From: an uncultured Paracoccaceae bacterium
GTDB taxonomy: Bacteria > Pseudomonadota > Alphaproteobacteria > Rhodobacterales > Rhodobacteraceae
Length of the DNA stretch: 64,000 nucleotides
Direction of reading: 5' to 3'
NCBI GenBank assembly: GCA_938005545.1
Contig: CALKXV010000053.1
Location: 62,001 to 126,000 of the forward strand
Below, piece by piece: positions 34,942-44,122 of the stretch (position 1 is the first letter of the stretch; every line of letters starts with the position of its first letter). The notes beneath the pieces were generated by a model. The model was not told where the DNA came from. It was given only the letters and a program-made list of their open reading frames with translations, and did not search any database. The translations under genes were made by a program, and so were the position numbers.

Positions 34942-37900
34942 GCCATCGATTGTCGTCAGGCGGGCGTTTGATCAACCGCGCCAATCCCGTAAGTTTTGCG
35001 TTCAACGGGCGCACCATGCGCGGCTTTGAAGGCGATACACTGGCCTCGGCCCTTTTGGGCGAAGATCAGATGCTGATGGGGCGGTCGTTCAAATATCATC
35101 GACCGCGCGGCGTTGTGGCCAGCGGTGCCGAAGAACCGAACGCTTTGGTGGGGCTTGGGCGCGATCATTCCTATGAACCGAATGCGCGGGCCACGACGAC
35201 CGAATTGTTCGAGGGGCTGGAGGCGGAAACCCAGAACCACTGGCCATCGCTGGAATTTGACATCGGCGCGATAAATGCGCGCCTGTCGCGCTTCTTACCA
35301 GCTGGATTTTATTACAAAATGTTCCTGTGGCCGCGGTCATTCTGGAAGCATGTCTATGAACCCTTCATTCGTGAAAGCGCCGGCTTGGGTAAGCCACCGA
35401 AGCGACGCGACAAGGATCATTATGAGCATTTCAACGTCACAACGGACGTTTTGGTTGTCGGTGGTGGTATCGCCGGGCTAACGGCGGCGATGGCGGCGGG
35501 CGAGGCCGGATCACAAGTGTTGCTGGTCGAACAGACCGCGCATTGGGGCGGGCGTGCGCCGGTGGATGGGCCCCAGATTGACGACATGGCGCCTAATGCA
35601 TGGGTGACGCAGGTTGTATCGGCCTTGCAGGCAATGCCGAACGTCGAGATGCGCAACCGTTGTATGGGGGCGGGTGTTTACGATCACGGCTATGCTTTGT
35701 TGTCGGAACGTATAAGCGATCATGCGCCGGATAAGGCTGGCCCCCGTCAAAGGCTGTGGAAAGTACGCGCAGCTCAGATCATCACAGCGACGGGTGCCAT
35801 TGAACGGCCTTTGAGTTTCGCAGGCAACGATTTGCCGGGGGTGATGTTGGCCAGCGCTGTGCGCGATTACATCGTGAATTTTGGCGTCGCGCCCGGCAAG
35901 CGTACGGTTGTGGTTACCAACAACGATGACGCGTACCGCACCGCTTTGACGTTGAAGGCCGCCGGGCTTGAGGTGCCTGCCATTCTGGATGCGCGCGAAG
36001 ACGCAACCGGAGCCTTGGACGAAGACGCCCGCGCGGCGGGTATTCGCGTGATCACCGGACGCGGCATTGCAAGCGTTATTGGCAAGGGCCGCGTTGAGGT
36101 GGTGCATGTCTGCGCGCAGGATAGCGACGGCGCGGATTATGAGGCGATCGAAGCGGATTGCGTTGCGATGTCGGGCGGCTGGTCGCCCGTTGTCCATCTG
36201 TGGAGCCATGCAGGCGGCAAGCTGACGTGGGATGAGGCGGATGCGCATTTTCGCCCCGATCCTGATCGCGCGCCAAAAGGCGCATCCGGCGAGGTTTTTG
36301 TTCGCACGGCTGGCACGGCAAGCGGGGCTTTGACGACAGAAGACGCTTTGGTTGACGCCAACAGAACCGGTCAAGCGGCCGCGATGGCTTTGGGGCACAA
36401 GGCCCGTGGTCCTGCACCAAGGGCTGAACCCGAAAGCCGTCAAGTGACCGCGCCCATCTGGTTAATGCCGGAAAACGCGCCTTATGAAAAACGCGCCAAG
36501 TCGTGGCTGGACTTTCAGAACGACGTCAAAGTGTCTGATGTCGAACTGGCCGCACAGGAAGGCTATGAAAGCGTTGAGCATACCAAACGGTACACCACGC
36601 TTGGAATGGCCACGGATCAAGGGAAATTAAGCAATATCAACGGGCTGGCTGTTCTGGCCAAGTCGCTTGGTGTTGCAATCCCGGATGTTGGCACGACAAC
36701 CTTCCGTCCGCCCTATACGCCCGTTCCCTTGGGCGCGATTTCTGGCGAAGCGCAGGGCGCGTTGTTCCAACCGATCCGCAAGACCCCGATCCATGATTGG
36801 CACGAAGCCAATGGCGCGCATTTTGAACCCGTGGGTCAGTGGCGGCGGCCCTATGCCTTTCCGAAATCCGGCGAAAGCGTTGAGGATGCGGTTGCACGCG
36901 AAGTGACGACAACGCGTCAAAGCGTTGGTTTGCTCGATGCCTCGACCCTTGGGAAGCTGATTGTGAAAGGGCCGGATGCGGGCCGGTTTCTGGATATGCT
37001 GTACACCAATATGATGTCGACATTGAAGGTGGGCAAATGCCGCTATGGGTTGATGTGTTCTGAAAACGGATTTCTAATCGACGACGGTGTGGTTGCTCGG
37101 ATCGATGAACACACCTGGCTGTGTCACACCACTTCGGGCGGGGCAGACAGCATTCATGGTGCAATGGAAGAATGGCTTCAGACCGAATGGTGGGATTGGA
37201 AAGTCTATGTGGCCAATGTCACCGAACAGTTTGCGCAAATCGGTGTGGTCGGACCGAAAGCCCGAGAGGTTTTGGACGCGGTCAGTGCGAGTTTCGATCT
37301 GTCAAAAGACGGATTGCCGTTTATGGGTTGGGTCGAAGGATCGCTGGGCGGCATCCCCGCACGGGTCTTCCGCATCTCGTTTTCGGGCGAGTTGTCCTAT
37401 GAAATTGCCGTGCCTGCCAACCATGGTCGCGCATTCTGGGACATGATGTTGGAGGCGGGCAATCCTCACGGCATCACGCCCTATGGCACCGAAGCCTTGC
37501 ACATCATGCGCGCCGAAAAAGGGTTTATCATGATCGGTGACGAAACCGACGGCACGGTGATCCCGCAGGACTTGGGGCTGAACTGGGCGATCTCGAAGAA
37601 GAAAGACGATTACTTGGGCAAGCGCGCACAGATGCGATCCCATATGACCGACCCCTTGCGCTGGAAACTGGTTGGGCTGGAAACGCTGGATGGTTCCGTG
37701 TTGCCGGATGGCGCCTATGCGGTGGACGAAGGCGACACCGTGAATGGTCAAAGGAATACCCAAGGCCGCGTGACGTCATCCTATCATTCGCCCACGCTTG
37801 GGCGCGGCATTGCTATGGGTCTGGTCGAACGGGGCCCGGACCGGATGGGCGAAGTGGTGAACTTTCCCGCACTGGACGGCAGCCCGCAGGAGGCTCGCAT

Positions 37901-37949
37901 CGTCAGTCCGGTGTTCTATGACCCGGACGGAGAAAAGCAAAATGTCTGA
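34938..37949 (+). CDS. soxA: sarcosine oxidase alpha subunit
   Basis: SoxA is the large subunit that carries NAD and the folate site and transfers the methyl carbon to tetrahydrofolate. The 1003-residue product has an N-terminal 2Fe-2S-ferredoxin-like domain without cluster cysteines (FNGRTMRGFEGDTLASALL), a nucleotide-binding domain with VVGGGIAGLTAAMAAGEAGS near residue 170, the TGAIERPLSFAGNDLPGVM block, and a C-terminal aminomethyltransferase (GcvT-like) domain from about residue 640. It overlaps soxD (ATGA) and soxG (8 bases), so D-A-G are translated together. Confidence 0.96.
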   Translation: MSHRLSSGGRLINRANPVSFAFNGRTMRGFEGDTLASALLGEDQMLMGRSFKYHRPRGVVASGAEEPNALVGLGRDHSYEPNARATTTELFEGLEAETQNHWPSLEFDIGAINARLSRFLPAGFYYKMFLWPRSFWKHVYEPFIRESAGLGKPPKRRDKDHYEHFNVTTDVLVVGGGIAGLTAAMAAGEAGSQVLLVEQTAHWGGRAPVDGPQIDDMAPNAWVTQVVSALQAMPNVEMRNRCMGAGVYDHGYALLSERISDHAPDKAGPRQRLWKVRAAQIITATGAIERPLSFAGNDLPGVMLASAVRDYIVNFGVAPGKRTVVVTNNDDAYRTALTLKAAGLEVPAILDAREDATGALDEDARAAGIRVITGRGIASVIGKGRVEVVHVCAQDSDGADYEAIEADCVAMSGGWSPVVHLWSHAGGKLTWDEADAHFRPDPDRAPKGASGEVFVRTAGTASGALTTEDALVDANRTGQAAAMALGHKARGPAPRAEPESRQVTAPIWLMPENAPYEKRAKSWLDFQNDVKVSDVELAAQEGYESVEHTKRYTTLGMATDQGKLSNINGLAVLAKSLGVAIPDVGTTTFRPPYTPVPLGAISGEAQGALFQPIRKTPIHDWHEANGAHFEPVGQWRRPYAFPKSGESVEDAVAREVTTTRQSVGLLDASTLGKLIVKGPDAGRFLDMLYTNMMSTLKVGKCRYGLMCSENGFLIDDGVVARIDEHTWLCHTTSGGADSIHGAMEEWLQTEWWDWKVYVANVTEQFAQIGVVGPKAREVLDAVSASFDLSKDGLPFMGWVEGSLGGIPARVFRISFSGELSYEIAVPANHGRAFWDMMLEAGNPHGITPYGTEALHIMRAEKGFIMIGDETDGTVIPQDLGLNWAISKKKDDYLGKRAQMRSHMTDPLRWKLVGLETLDGSVLPDGAYAVDEGDTVNGQRNTQGRVTSSYHSPTLGRGIAMGLVERGPDRMGEVVNFPALDGSPQEARIVSPVFYDPDGEKQNV

Positions 37950-38514
37950 TCCCGTGACCGCCTTGGATGGCCAAAGCATTACCGGTCAGATCACCATCGC
38001 AGATGCGGGACCGACTGGCATGGTGACCCTGCGTGCGAATTTTGCCAGTGCGACCGTGATGACCGGATTGGTGGATGTCGGGCTGGTGGTGCCGGATGCC
38101 AATCAGATTGCCAGCGGTGACGGAACAACCACGCTTTGGATGTCGCCGGACGAAGTGATGATCCTGTGCGATTACGACGATGCCGAAGCTCAGGCGCAAT
38201 CTTTGGGCGACGCCTTGGCGTCGGCCCATGCTTTGGCGATCAATGTGTCGGATGCGCGCTGCGTGTTTCGACTGACCGGGCAGGGCGGTGCGATCCGTGA
38301 CGTCCTGGCAAAACTATCGCCCGCCGATTTGCGCCCATCGGCCTTGCCCGTTGGAATGGTGCGGCGAACCAGATTGGCCCAAGTCCCTGTCGCGTTTTGG
38401 TTTTCCAGCGATACCGACGCGACGCTGATCTGTTTTCGGTCGGTTGGGGGATACGTTTTTGATCTGTTGTCAAAGGTATCCGAGCCGGGCAGCGCCGTTG
38501 GATATTTCGGCTGA
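37942..38514 (+). CDS. soxG: sarcosine oxidase gamma subunit
   Basis: SoxG is the gamma subunit of heterotetrameric sarcosine oxidase. It has a GcvT-C/YgfZ-like fold and helps carry the folate-linked methyl intermediate. The 190-residue protein shows LWMSPDEVMILCDY, ALAINVSDARCVFRLTG, the IRDVLAKLSPADLRPSALP (in parts) helix and the terminal GGYVFDLLSKV. It starts eight bases before the end of soxA and ends just ahead of a strong terminator, closing the sox operon. Confidence 0.93.
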   Translation: MSDPVTALDGQSITGQITIADAGPTGMVTLRANFASATVMTGLVDVGLVVPDANQIASGDGTTTLWMSPDEVMILCDYDDAEAQAQSLGDALASAHALAINVSDARCVFRLTGQGGAIRDVLAKLSPADLRPSALPVGMVRRTRLAQVPVAFWFSSDTDATLICFRSVGGYVFDLLSKVSEPGSAVGYFG

Positions 38515-38517
38515 CAA

Positions 38518-38560
38518 CAAAAAACCCACGATGGCCGGGAGGCGCCATCGTGGGTTTCAA
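38518..38560. terminator. terminator after sox operon
   Basis: A 14-bp stem (38522-38535 with 38544-38557; AAACCCACGATGGC / GCCATCGTGGGTTT) has an 8-base loop and A- and T-rich edges. It serves soxG on + and probably the DM13 gene on -. Confidence 0.85.
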
Positions 38561-38568
38561 AGTGCGCT

Positions 38569-38967
38569 TTAGTTCAGGCTTGCAACGCCTAAAGACACAG
38601 CGAATTTCTTGCACCAGATGTAGACTTCGTTGAAGTCATCGACGTTGATCGAGGGTGGAACCACATAGACTTGCAATCCCGAGATATTTTGAAGTTCGCC
38701 CAGATCGCTGGCTTCAACGTAAACGCCGTCTGATCCAAACCCGACGCGGGGATCAGGTGCGCCATCCAGACTGAAATCCGAATCCAGAATAACGACGGCT
38801 CCGCCATCTGCTGTTTTCACGATCTGAACACCGCCCGTGGTGATGTGATCGCTTTCGCCTTTGAAGCTTCCTGAGATAACCGATTGCCCGGCAGCGGCAG
38901 GCACAGCGCTGAACGCAATGAGAGCGGCGGCGATGAATGCGGCGGCCTTTGAAGTGATGATGTGCAT
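38569..38967 (-). CDS. exported DM13-domain protein
   Basis: The 132-residue product has a signal peptide (KAAAFIAAALIAFSAVPAAA) and a single DM13 domain: F-x-GESDHITTGGVQIV, VVILDSDFSLDGAPDPRVGFGSD (in parts), GLQVYVVPP, FNEVYIWCKKFAVSLGVASL. The late Cys (IWCKKF) is the conserved DM13 cysteine. DM13 is proposed as a DOMON-like redox or electron-transfer domain; the role in bacteria is not known. It is divergent from a TetR-family gene 155 bases away, a layout in which the regulator often controls its neighbour, and ends at the soxG terminator. Confidence 0.88.
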   Translation of the reverse strand: MHIITSKAAAFIAAALIAFSAVPAAAGQSVISGSFKGESDHITTGGVQIVKTADGGAVVILDSDFSLDGAPDPRVGFGSDGVYVEASDLGELQNISGLQVYVVPPSINVDDFNEVYIWCKKFAVSLGVASLN

Positions 38968-39121
38968 GAGACGATCTTCCTATGAGGTTGTTTCGGTTAA
39001 AGTGCCCGTGAGGGCATTTGATGCACCTGTGATAGCAATAGGAACCAAATGGTTCGAAACACGTTTCCGTGATTATGTACCGATTGGTTTCCAACTAAAA
39101 GAAAGTCGGTTAAAAAGCTCC

Positions 39122-39688
39122 ATGGCACGACCAAGAGAATTCGATCTGGATATCGCGCTGGAAAACGCGATCACCGTCTTTTGGGAAAAAGGCTTTGGCG
39201 ACGCGTCTTTGCCCGATCTTTTGAATGGCATGGGGGTGACGCGTGGAAGCCTATACAAGGCCTTCAAAGACAAGCGGTCGCTTTATCTTCAGGTGTTAAA
39301 CACTTACGAAAAACAAACCGTTGGTCAGGCAGTTGCACTCTTGACTCAAGAAGGTAGCGACGGTTGGGATAATATCCTGTCGCTCTTTGCCTCCATCGAA
39401 GAGGCATATGCCGCAGGCGATAGACGTGGTTGTCTTTTGTGTTCTGCCGTTGCTGGACCCGCATCTTTTGATGCCGAGATTTCGGAAGTTGCGGTGCAAG
39501 CCTTGGAGAAATTACGCGTCGCCTTCGGAGTGGCGCTTGAAAAGACCGACAGATCAAATAATCGCACAGCGCTTTCACACCTTTTGTTAACGCAATACGT
39601 GGGGCTACAGATATTGTGCCGTTCAAGCGTTCCACTGGCGACCATCCAGCAAAACCTGCGCGCGATAAAAGAATTGGCAGTGGCGTAG
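39122..39688 (+). CDS. TetR-family transcriptional regulator
   Basis: The 188-residue product begins MARPREFDLDIALENAITVFWEKGF and has the TetR helix-turn-helix DASLPDLLNGMGVTRGSLYKAFKDKRSLY (read in parts), followed by a helical ligand-binding domain with two neighbouring Cys (GCLLCSAV), as in the AcrR/YjdC-like branch where such Cys are common near the sensor pocket. The start at 39122 fits the family N terminus; the frame upstream overlaps the divergent promoter region. It probably regulates the divergent DM13 gene and possibly sodB downstream; no operator was identified with confidence. Confidence 0.9.
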   Translation: MARPREFDLDIALENAITVFWEKGFGDASLPDLLNGMGVTRGSLYKAFKDKRSLYLQVLNTYEKQTVGQAVALLTQEGSDGWDNILSLFASIEEAYAAGDRRGCLLCSAVAGPASFDAEISEVAVQALEKLRVAFGVALEKTDRSNNRTALSHLLLTQYVGLQILCRSSVPLATIQQNLRAIKELAVA

Positions 39689-39770
39689 ACGTTTAGAAAC
39701 ACTTGACCCCGGCTCGGAACCGCCACAGGTAAGAACCTAGATAAATTCCCCAACCGAGAGGGCCCTATTC

Positions 39771-40370
39771 ATGGCATTCGACCTTCCTGATCTTCCTTAC
39801 GCACATGACGCTTTAGCGAGCAAAGGCATGAGCGCCGAAACGCTTGAGTACCACCACGACCTGCACCACAAGGCTTATGTCGACAATGGCAACAAGTTGA
39901 TTGCGGGCACCGAGTGGGACGGCAAATCCTTGGAAGAGATCATCGCGGGCACCTACGATAACGGTTCCGTGGCGCAAAATGGCATCTTCAACAACATCAG
40001 CCAGCTTTGGAACCACAACCAATTCTGGGAGATGATGGGGCCGGGTAGCTCTGCGATGCCGGGTGAGCTGGAAAGCGCGATCACCGATAGCTTCGGATCG
40101 GTCGATGAGTTCAAATCGCAGTTTTCTGCGGCCGGTGCTGGTCAGTTCGGCTCTGGCTGGGCGTGGTTGGTTAAAAATGCTGACGGTGGCCTGGCTGTGA
40201 CCAAGACCGAAAATGGCGTGAATCCATTGTGCTTCGGCCAGACCGCGCTTTTGGGCTGCGATGTTTGGGAACATTCTTATTACATCGACTTCCGCAACAA
40301 GCGTCCGGCCTATTTGTCGAACTTCCTTGATAATCTGGTGAACTGGGAAAACGTCGCATCCCGCATGTGA
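39771..40370 (+). CDS. sodB: superoxide dismutase, iron type
   Basis: SodB disproportionates superoxide in the cytoplasm. The 199-residue protein has the four metal ligands His28, His82, Asp164 and His168 (DVWEHSYY). The active-site Gln is at 78 in the N-terminal ISQLWNH motif, the position used by iron enzymes, and there is no Gln in the NGVNPL loop where manganese enzymes have one. The FGSGWAWLV motif is present. The gene has its own strong terminator and follows the TetR gene by 82 bases. Confidence 0.95.
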   Translation: MAFDLPDLPYAHDALASKGMSAETLEYHHDLHHKAYVDNGNKLIAGTEWDGKSLEEIIAGTYDNGSVAQNGIFNNISQLWNHNQFWEMMGPGSSAMPGELESAITDSFGSVDEFKSQFSAAGAGQFGSGWAWLVKNADGGLAVTKTENGVNPLCFGQTALLGCDVWEHSYYIDFRNKRPAYLSNFLDNLVNWENVASRM

Positions 40371-40389
40371 GCGTTTCTGTCGTGACATT

Positions 40390-40422
40390 CGAAAGGCCCG
40401 TCAGAAATGGCGGGCCTTTTTT
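40390..40422 (+). terminator. terminator after sodB
   Basis: AAAGGCCCG (40392-40400) pairs with CGGGCCTTT (40411-40419) around a 10-base loop, followed by TTT. It is an intrinsic terminator for sodB. Confidence 0.85.
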
Positions 40423-40611
40423 ACGGGCCATATGAGGCGCGCGCTTGGGCCATAAATGTACAAAGGCGAAAATACCAAAGTCGGAAACCGAAAGTCCCAA
40501 AATGGGATTGCCCTCGCCTTCTTTATTGGATTTTCCAAGACGGCCATGAAAGGCTTTCGTGACACCAGGCCCCCCTTACATCGCTCGGCACTTTCTGATC
40601 TTTGAGGCCTT

Positions 40612-41517
40612 ATGAGCCAGTTATCTGACCCCACAAAAGGAGCCATCGCCATTGTTCTGGCGGCTATAATCTGGGGATTTCAGCCGATCTTCTATGGGTT
40701 TTTGCTGGATGTTCCGGCCAGCGATGTCGCCGCTCACAGGATTTTCTGGTCTATGGTGTTTTTCACTGGATTTTTGACCCTTCAGGGACGGTTCGGCGCA
40801 ATCAATGCAACGCTTTCAAGCCGCGCTCAGATTGGTTGGACGTTTCTGGCCGCGGTTTTGGTCAGCTTCAACTGGTTCTTCTTTGTTTATGCAATCCAAA
40901 CCGGACGTCTGACGGAATCGAGCCTTGGCTATTACATCTATCCGTTGGTTTCGGTGGCCTTTGGGTATTTGTTTTTCCGCGAACGGTTTCCACGCCTTCA
41001 ATGGATCGCGCTTGGGCTGATGGTGACGGGCGTGGTTGTGCTGACACTGGGTTTGGGCGTGGCCCCTGTTATCAGTCTTGTGCTGGCGGGGACGTTTTCG
41101 ATGTACGGCATCGTGAAGAAAAATCTCAAAACATCTCCCACTGTTTCCGTCACAGCCGAAGTTTGGATGCTGTCACCATTCGCCTTGCTTTGGATCGTGG
41201 GGTTTTCCGGCGCATTTGAGCTAAGTTTTAGGCAATGGGGGCTGTTGATGTTGAGCGGTCCGCTGACCGGTTTGCCGCTGATCCTATTCGCCTATGCGTC
41301 GCAACGCCAAAAGATGTCGACGGTGGGGCTGATCTCATATCTGAACCCGACGCTGCAATTTCTGGTGGCGGCCCTGATCTTTGTCGAACCCGTCACCAAA
41401 TGGCACGGCATCGCTTTGGTTTTGATCTGGAGCGCCCTTGGCCTGTACAGCCTAAGCGCAATCCGTCAGGACCGCGCCAGACTTGCGTCAAGCGCCGCCA
41501 CATCGGGCACAAGTTGA
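40612..41517 (+). CDS. rarD: RarD-type EamA family transporter
   Basis: The 301-residue inner-membrane protein has about ten hydrophobic helices in two EamA repeats and the RarD signature near the N terminus: IIWGFQPIFYGFLLDVPASDVAAHRIFWS (read in parts), then NWFFFVYAIQTGRLTESSLGYYI and the late NPTLQFLVAALIF. RarD proteins belong to the drug/metabolite transporter superfamily; the substrate is unknown, though chloramphenicol resistance was once linked to the name. Its 3' end overlaps the convergent LOG-family gene by 52 bases. Confidence 0.9.
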   Translation: MSQLSDPTKGAIAIVLAAIIWGFQPIFYGFLLDVPASDVAAHRIFWSMVFFTGFLTLQGRFGAINATLSSRAQIGWTFLAAVLVSFNWFFFVYAIQTGRLTESSLGYYIYPLVSVAFGYLFFRERFPRLQWIALGLMVTGVVVLTLGLGVAPVISLVLAGTFSMYGIVKKNLKTSPTVSVTAEVWMLSPFALLWIVGFSGAFELSFRQWGLLMLSGPLTGLPLILFAYASQRQKMSTVGLISYLNPTLQFLVAALIFVEPVTKWHGIALVLIWSALGLYSLSAIRQDRARLASSAATSGTS

Positions 41518-42017
41518 AACAACGTTCTAAGGTTGGTGTCGGCAAAACCTTCGACAATGACGTGGTCAATCAGCGCGACAAGTGATTGCCAATACCCTTC
41601 GATATCAATCAGATAGATCGGCTTGTTATGCAAGCCAAGCTGCGCCCAGGTCAGCACTTCAAAAAACTCGTCCAAGGAACCGGCGCCACCCGGTAGAACC
41701 GCGATGACGTCGGCGTTCATAAACATCACCTTTTTCCGCTCGTGCATGGTTTCGGTGATAATGCGATCGCCGAAAACGCCGCGGGGGGCTTCGCGGTCCA
41801 GAAGATGGGTTGGAATCACCCCAAGGGCTGATGCGCCGTTGGCATGGGCGGCATCGGCCAGGGCGCCCATGATCCCGACGTCACCAGCGCCATAGATCAA
41901 GCGCCAATTCCGGGCCGCGATCATCGACCCGAGCGCCTTTGCGGCCTCTAAATAGGCGGGATTCGCGCCGGGACGGGCCCCGCAATAGACGCATAAAGAC
42001 AGTGTTGACTGTGACAT
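41466..42017 (-). CDS. LOG-family phosphoribohydrolase
   Basis: The 183-residue product is a Lonely-Guy family (TIGR00730) protein, which releases bases from nucleoside 5'-monophosphates, in plants and some bacteria activating cytokinins. It shows YCGARPGANPAYLEAAKALG, the IYGAGDVGIMGALADAA motif, MHERKKVMFMNADV and PGGAGSLDEFFEVLTWAQLGLHNKP (in parts). The canonical GGG-GLMG and PGGxGTxxE motifs are altered to GAGDVGIMG and PGGAGSLDE, as in some family members. It overlaps rarD 3' to 3' by 52 bases. Confidence 0.9.
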   Translation of the reverse strand: MSQSTLSLCVYCGARPGANPAYLEAAKALGSMIAARNWRLIYGAGDVGIMGALADAAHANGASALGVIPTHLLDREAPRGVFGDRIITETMHERKKVMFMNADVIAVLPGGAGSLDEFFEVLTWAQLGLHNKPIYLIDIEGYWQSLVALIDHVIVEGFADTNLRTLFQLVPDVAALDASLARS

Positions 42018-42138
42018 GTGATCAGGTGCCGTTGAGAAATGGTGTTTTGACCCTAGTTACCGGTGTTGATAGGGTCTCTCAAGCGCGCGTTTGGGGCGAG
42101 CGTTGAACGGGAATAATCCGACCCTGGGGAGAGAAGCT

Positions 42139-43929
42139 TTGCAGCCGTACTGGAAAGGCATCATTGCCGTTTTGTCAGCAGCCGTGGTGCTGATTGTGTT
42201 CTGGATGCTACAGCAGCCGGGTCAGGACGTTGCGCGTGCGCCCGTAACCGGTGACGTGGACACGGCAGAACCAGCGCCCGAGACTGTAACGAACCTGGAA
42301 GTTGCGGTTCTGCCGGATGAGACACCTGTCGTTCAAGGCGCTGACGCTGTTGCCGGTGTTGAGGAGGAGGTTGAAACACCGCTGGTCGAGCCTCAACCAG
42401 ATGCGGAGGCCGAAGCTGAAACTGAAACCGGGACTGAGACCGAGATCGAGACTGCGGCGGTTGAACCGGAAAATGAGGCTTCGGAAGACGCGACCGAAGA
42501 CGTCGTCGCCGATACAGCCGAAACACCAGATCCCGTCGAACCAGCGCCATTAACCAGCGAAGCAACATTCGACATCGTCCGCGTCGAACCGGGCGGTTCA
42601 ACGGTCATAGCCGGGCGCGGTGTGCCGGGTGCGATCATGTCGCTTTTTCTGAACGGTGAAGCCGTCGGGCAAACCACGGCGGATGTGTCAGGCGGGTTTG
42701 TGCTGTTTGCGGACGTCGGGCCATCGGAGGTTCCGCGCGTGCTGACACTGACCGAAACATGGGCGGACGGAACAATCGTCGAAGCTCCGGCTTCGGTCAT
42801 TCTGGCCCCCATACAACCTTTGGTCATCGCGGACGTTGAACCCGACGATCTGAACGAAAAGGTGGTCGATGACGCTGCGGTTGAGCAAGCTGCGGTCAGC
42901 GTCGATGAAGCTGAAGGCGAGGCCGGCGCTGCGAGCACAGAAGCTGCAACCGAGGGTTCAAAACCAGTTGAAACGGTCATTGCGGAAAGCGAAGCCGAGC
43001 CGTCCGACAATGGCGAACCTGCGGTGGAAGACGTCGCGCAAACTGACGCCGGAGGTCTGGAGACTGCGACCGAAACCGCCACTGATCTGGCCGAGGCCGG
43101 AGAAGCCGTTGCAGAACAGGCTGAAAACGTTGTCGAAAGCATCGGCGAGCAAATCGCGACGGTATTGCCCGAAGAAGATGCGAGCGAGGGCGAAACGGCC
43201 CAGACCGTGGAAGAAACCGCCCCGTCGGAGGTTGCAGAGCCGGAAGACACGGATGTGGCCGCGGTTGAGCCAAGTGTCAGTGCTGGTGCACCGTCGTCTC
43301 CCGCAGTCGGCGAGGTGGTCGATCTAGAGGCTGATGTTTCGGCCCCCGTCGACGCCGCCCCGATTAGTGAACCCGGAACCCCAGCCGCGCCAACAGTATT
43401 GTTGGCGGATGAAGACGGTGTTCGCGTCTTGCAGAACGCGGGCGATCAGCCCGAAGCTATGGCGAATGTCTCAATCGATGCGATCAGCTATGACGATCAG
43501 GGCGAAGTCTCGCTGTCGGGGCGCGCCACCGGATCATCCTCGGTTCGGGTTTATTTGAACAACCAGCCCTTGCTTGATGCCGACATCGGCGAGGGCGGAC
43601 AATGGCGCACAGAATTGCCGGACGTGGATACTGGCACCTACACCTTGCGCGTTGACGAACTGAATGCGGAAGGCGAAGTCGTGTCGCGCGCGGAAACGCC
43701 GTTCCAACGGGAATCGATCGAGGCCATTCAGGCGCTCGACACGGCCCCGAAAACCGAATTCGCGCCAGTGTCCCTGATCACCGTTCAACCCGGCAACACG
43801 CTTTGGGGCATTGCGCGCGACAAATACGGTGAAGGCCCGTTATTTGTGCGCGTGTTTGAAGCAAACGCAGACCGCATTCGCGACCCGAACCTGATTTTCC
43901 CCGGACAGATATTTTCTGTCCCGGACTAA
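42139..43929 (+). CDS. LysM-domain envelope protein
   Basis: The 596-residue product has one N-terminal membrane helix (IIAVLSAAVVLIVFWMLQ), a long Glu/Ala/Thr-rich acidic spacer, two bacterial Ig-like segments (FDIVRVEPGGSTVIAGRGVPG and ISYDDQGEVSLSGRATGSSS) separated by another acidic spacer, and a C-terminal LysM domain (VQPGNTLWGIARDKYGEG ... IFPGQIFSVPD). It is anchored in the inner membrane with LysM binding peptidoglycan. The TTG at 42139 is preceded by GGGGAGAGAAG and begins right before the helix; an earlier TTG at 42091 adds 16 residues. The family is typical of Rhodobacterales; function unknown. Confidence 0.85.
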   Translation: MQPYWKGIIAVLSAAVVLIVFWMLQQPGQDVARAPVTGDVDTAEPAPETVTNLEVAVLPDETPVVQGADAVAGVEEEVETPLVEPQPDAEAEAETETGTETEIETAAVEPENEASEDATEDVVADTAETPDPVEPAPLTSEATFDIVRVEPGGSTVIAGRGVPGAIMSLFLNGEAVGQTTADVSGGFVLFADVGPSEVPRVLTLTETWADGTIVEAPASVILAPIQPLVIADVEPDDLNEKVVDDAAVEQAAVSVDEAEGEAGAASTEAATEGSKPVETVIAESEAEPSDNGEPAVEDVAQTDAGGLETATETATDLAEAGEAVAEQAENVVESIGEQIATVLPEEDASEGETAQTVEETAPSEVAEPEDTDVAAVEPSVSAGAPSSPAVGEVVDLEADVSAPVDAAPISEPGTPAAPTVLLADEDGVRVLQNAGDQPEAMANVSIDAISYDDQGEVSLSGRATGSSSVRVYLNNQPLLDADIGEGGQWRTELPDVDTGTYTLRVDELNAEGEVVSRAETPFQRESIEAIQALDTAPKTEFAPVSLITVQPGNTLWGIARDKYGEGPLFVRVFEANADRIRDPNLIFPGQIFSVPD

Positions 43930-44122
43930 GTAAGACCTAGTAAACGGAGCGCCTTCGGCGCACAGGATATTTTGAACGCCGGAGCCGACCTTTGGGTTTT
44001 CAATCGATCTGTCGCGGATAGGTATGAAGTTCACTTGGATCTGTCGTTCTGAAAACACGGGGCGGCAAAGACAGGGCCTGCGGTTCTGGCCTTCCGGCTG
44101 GGAAGACCCTAGGTAAGCCATT

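Noticed and set aside
42393-43250. 285-residue Ser/Ala-rich frame antisense to the LysM gene
   Set aside because: Its composition simply mirrors the Glu/Ala/Thr-rich spacers on the other strand; there is no signal peptide or motif.
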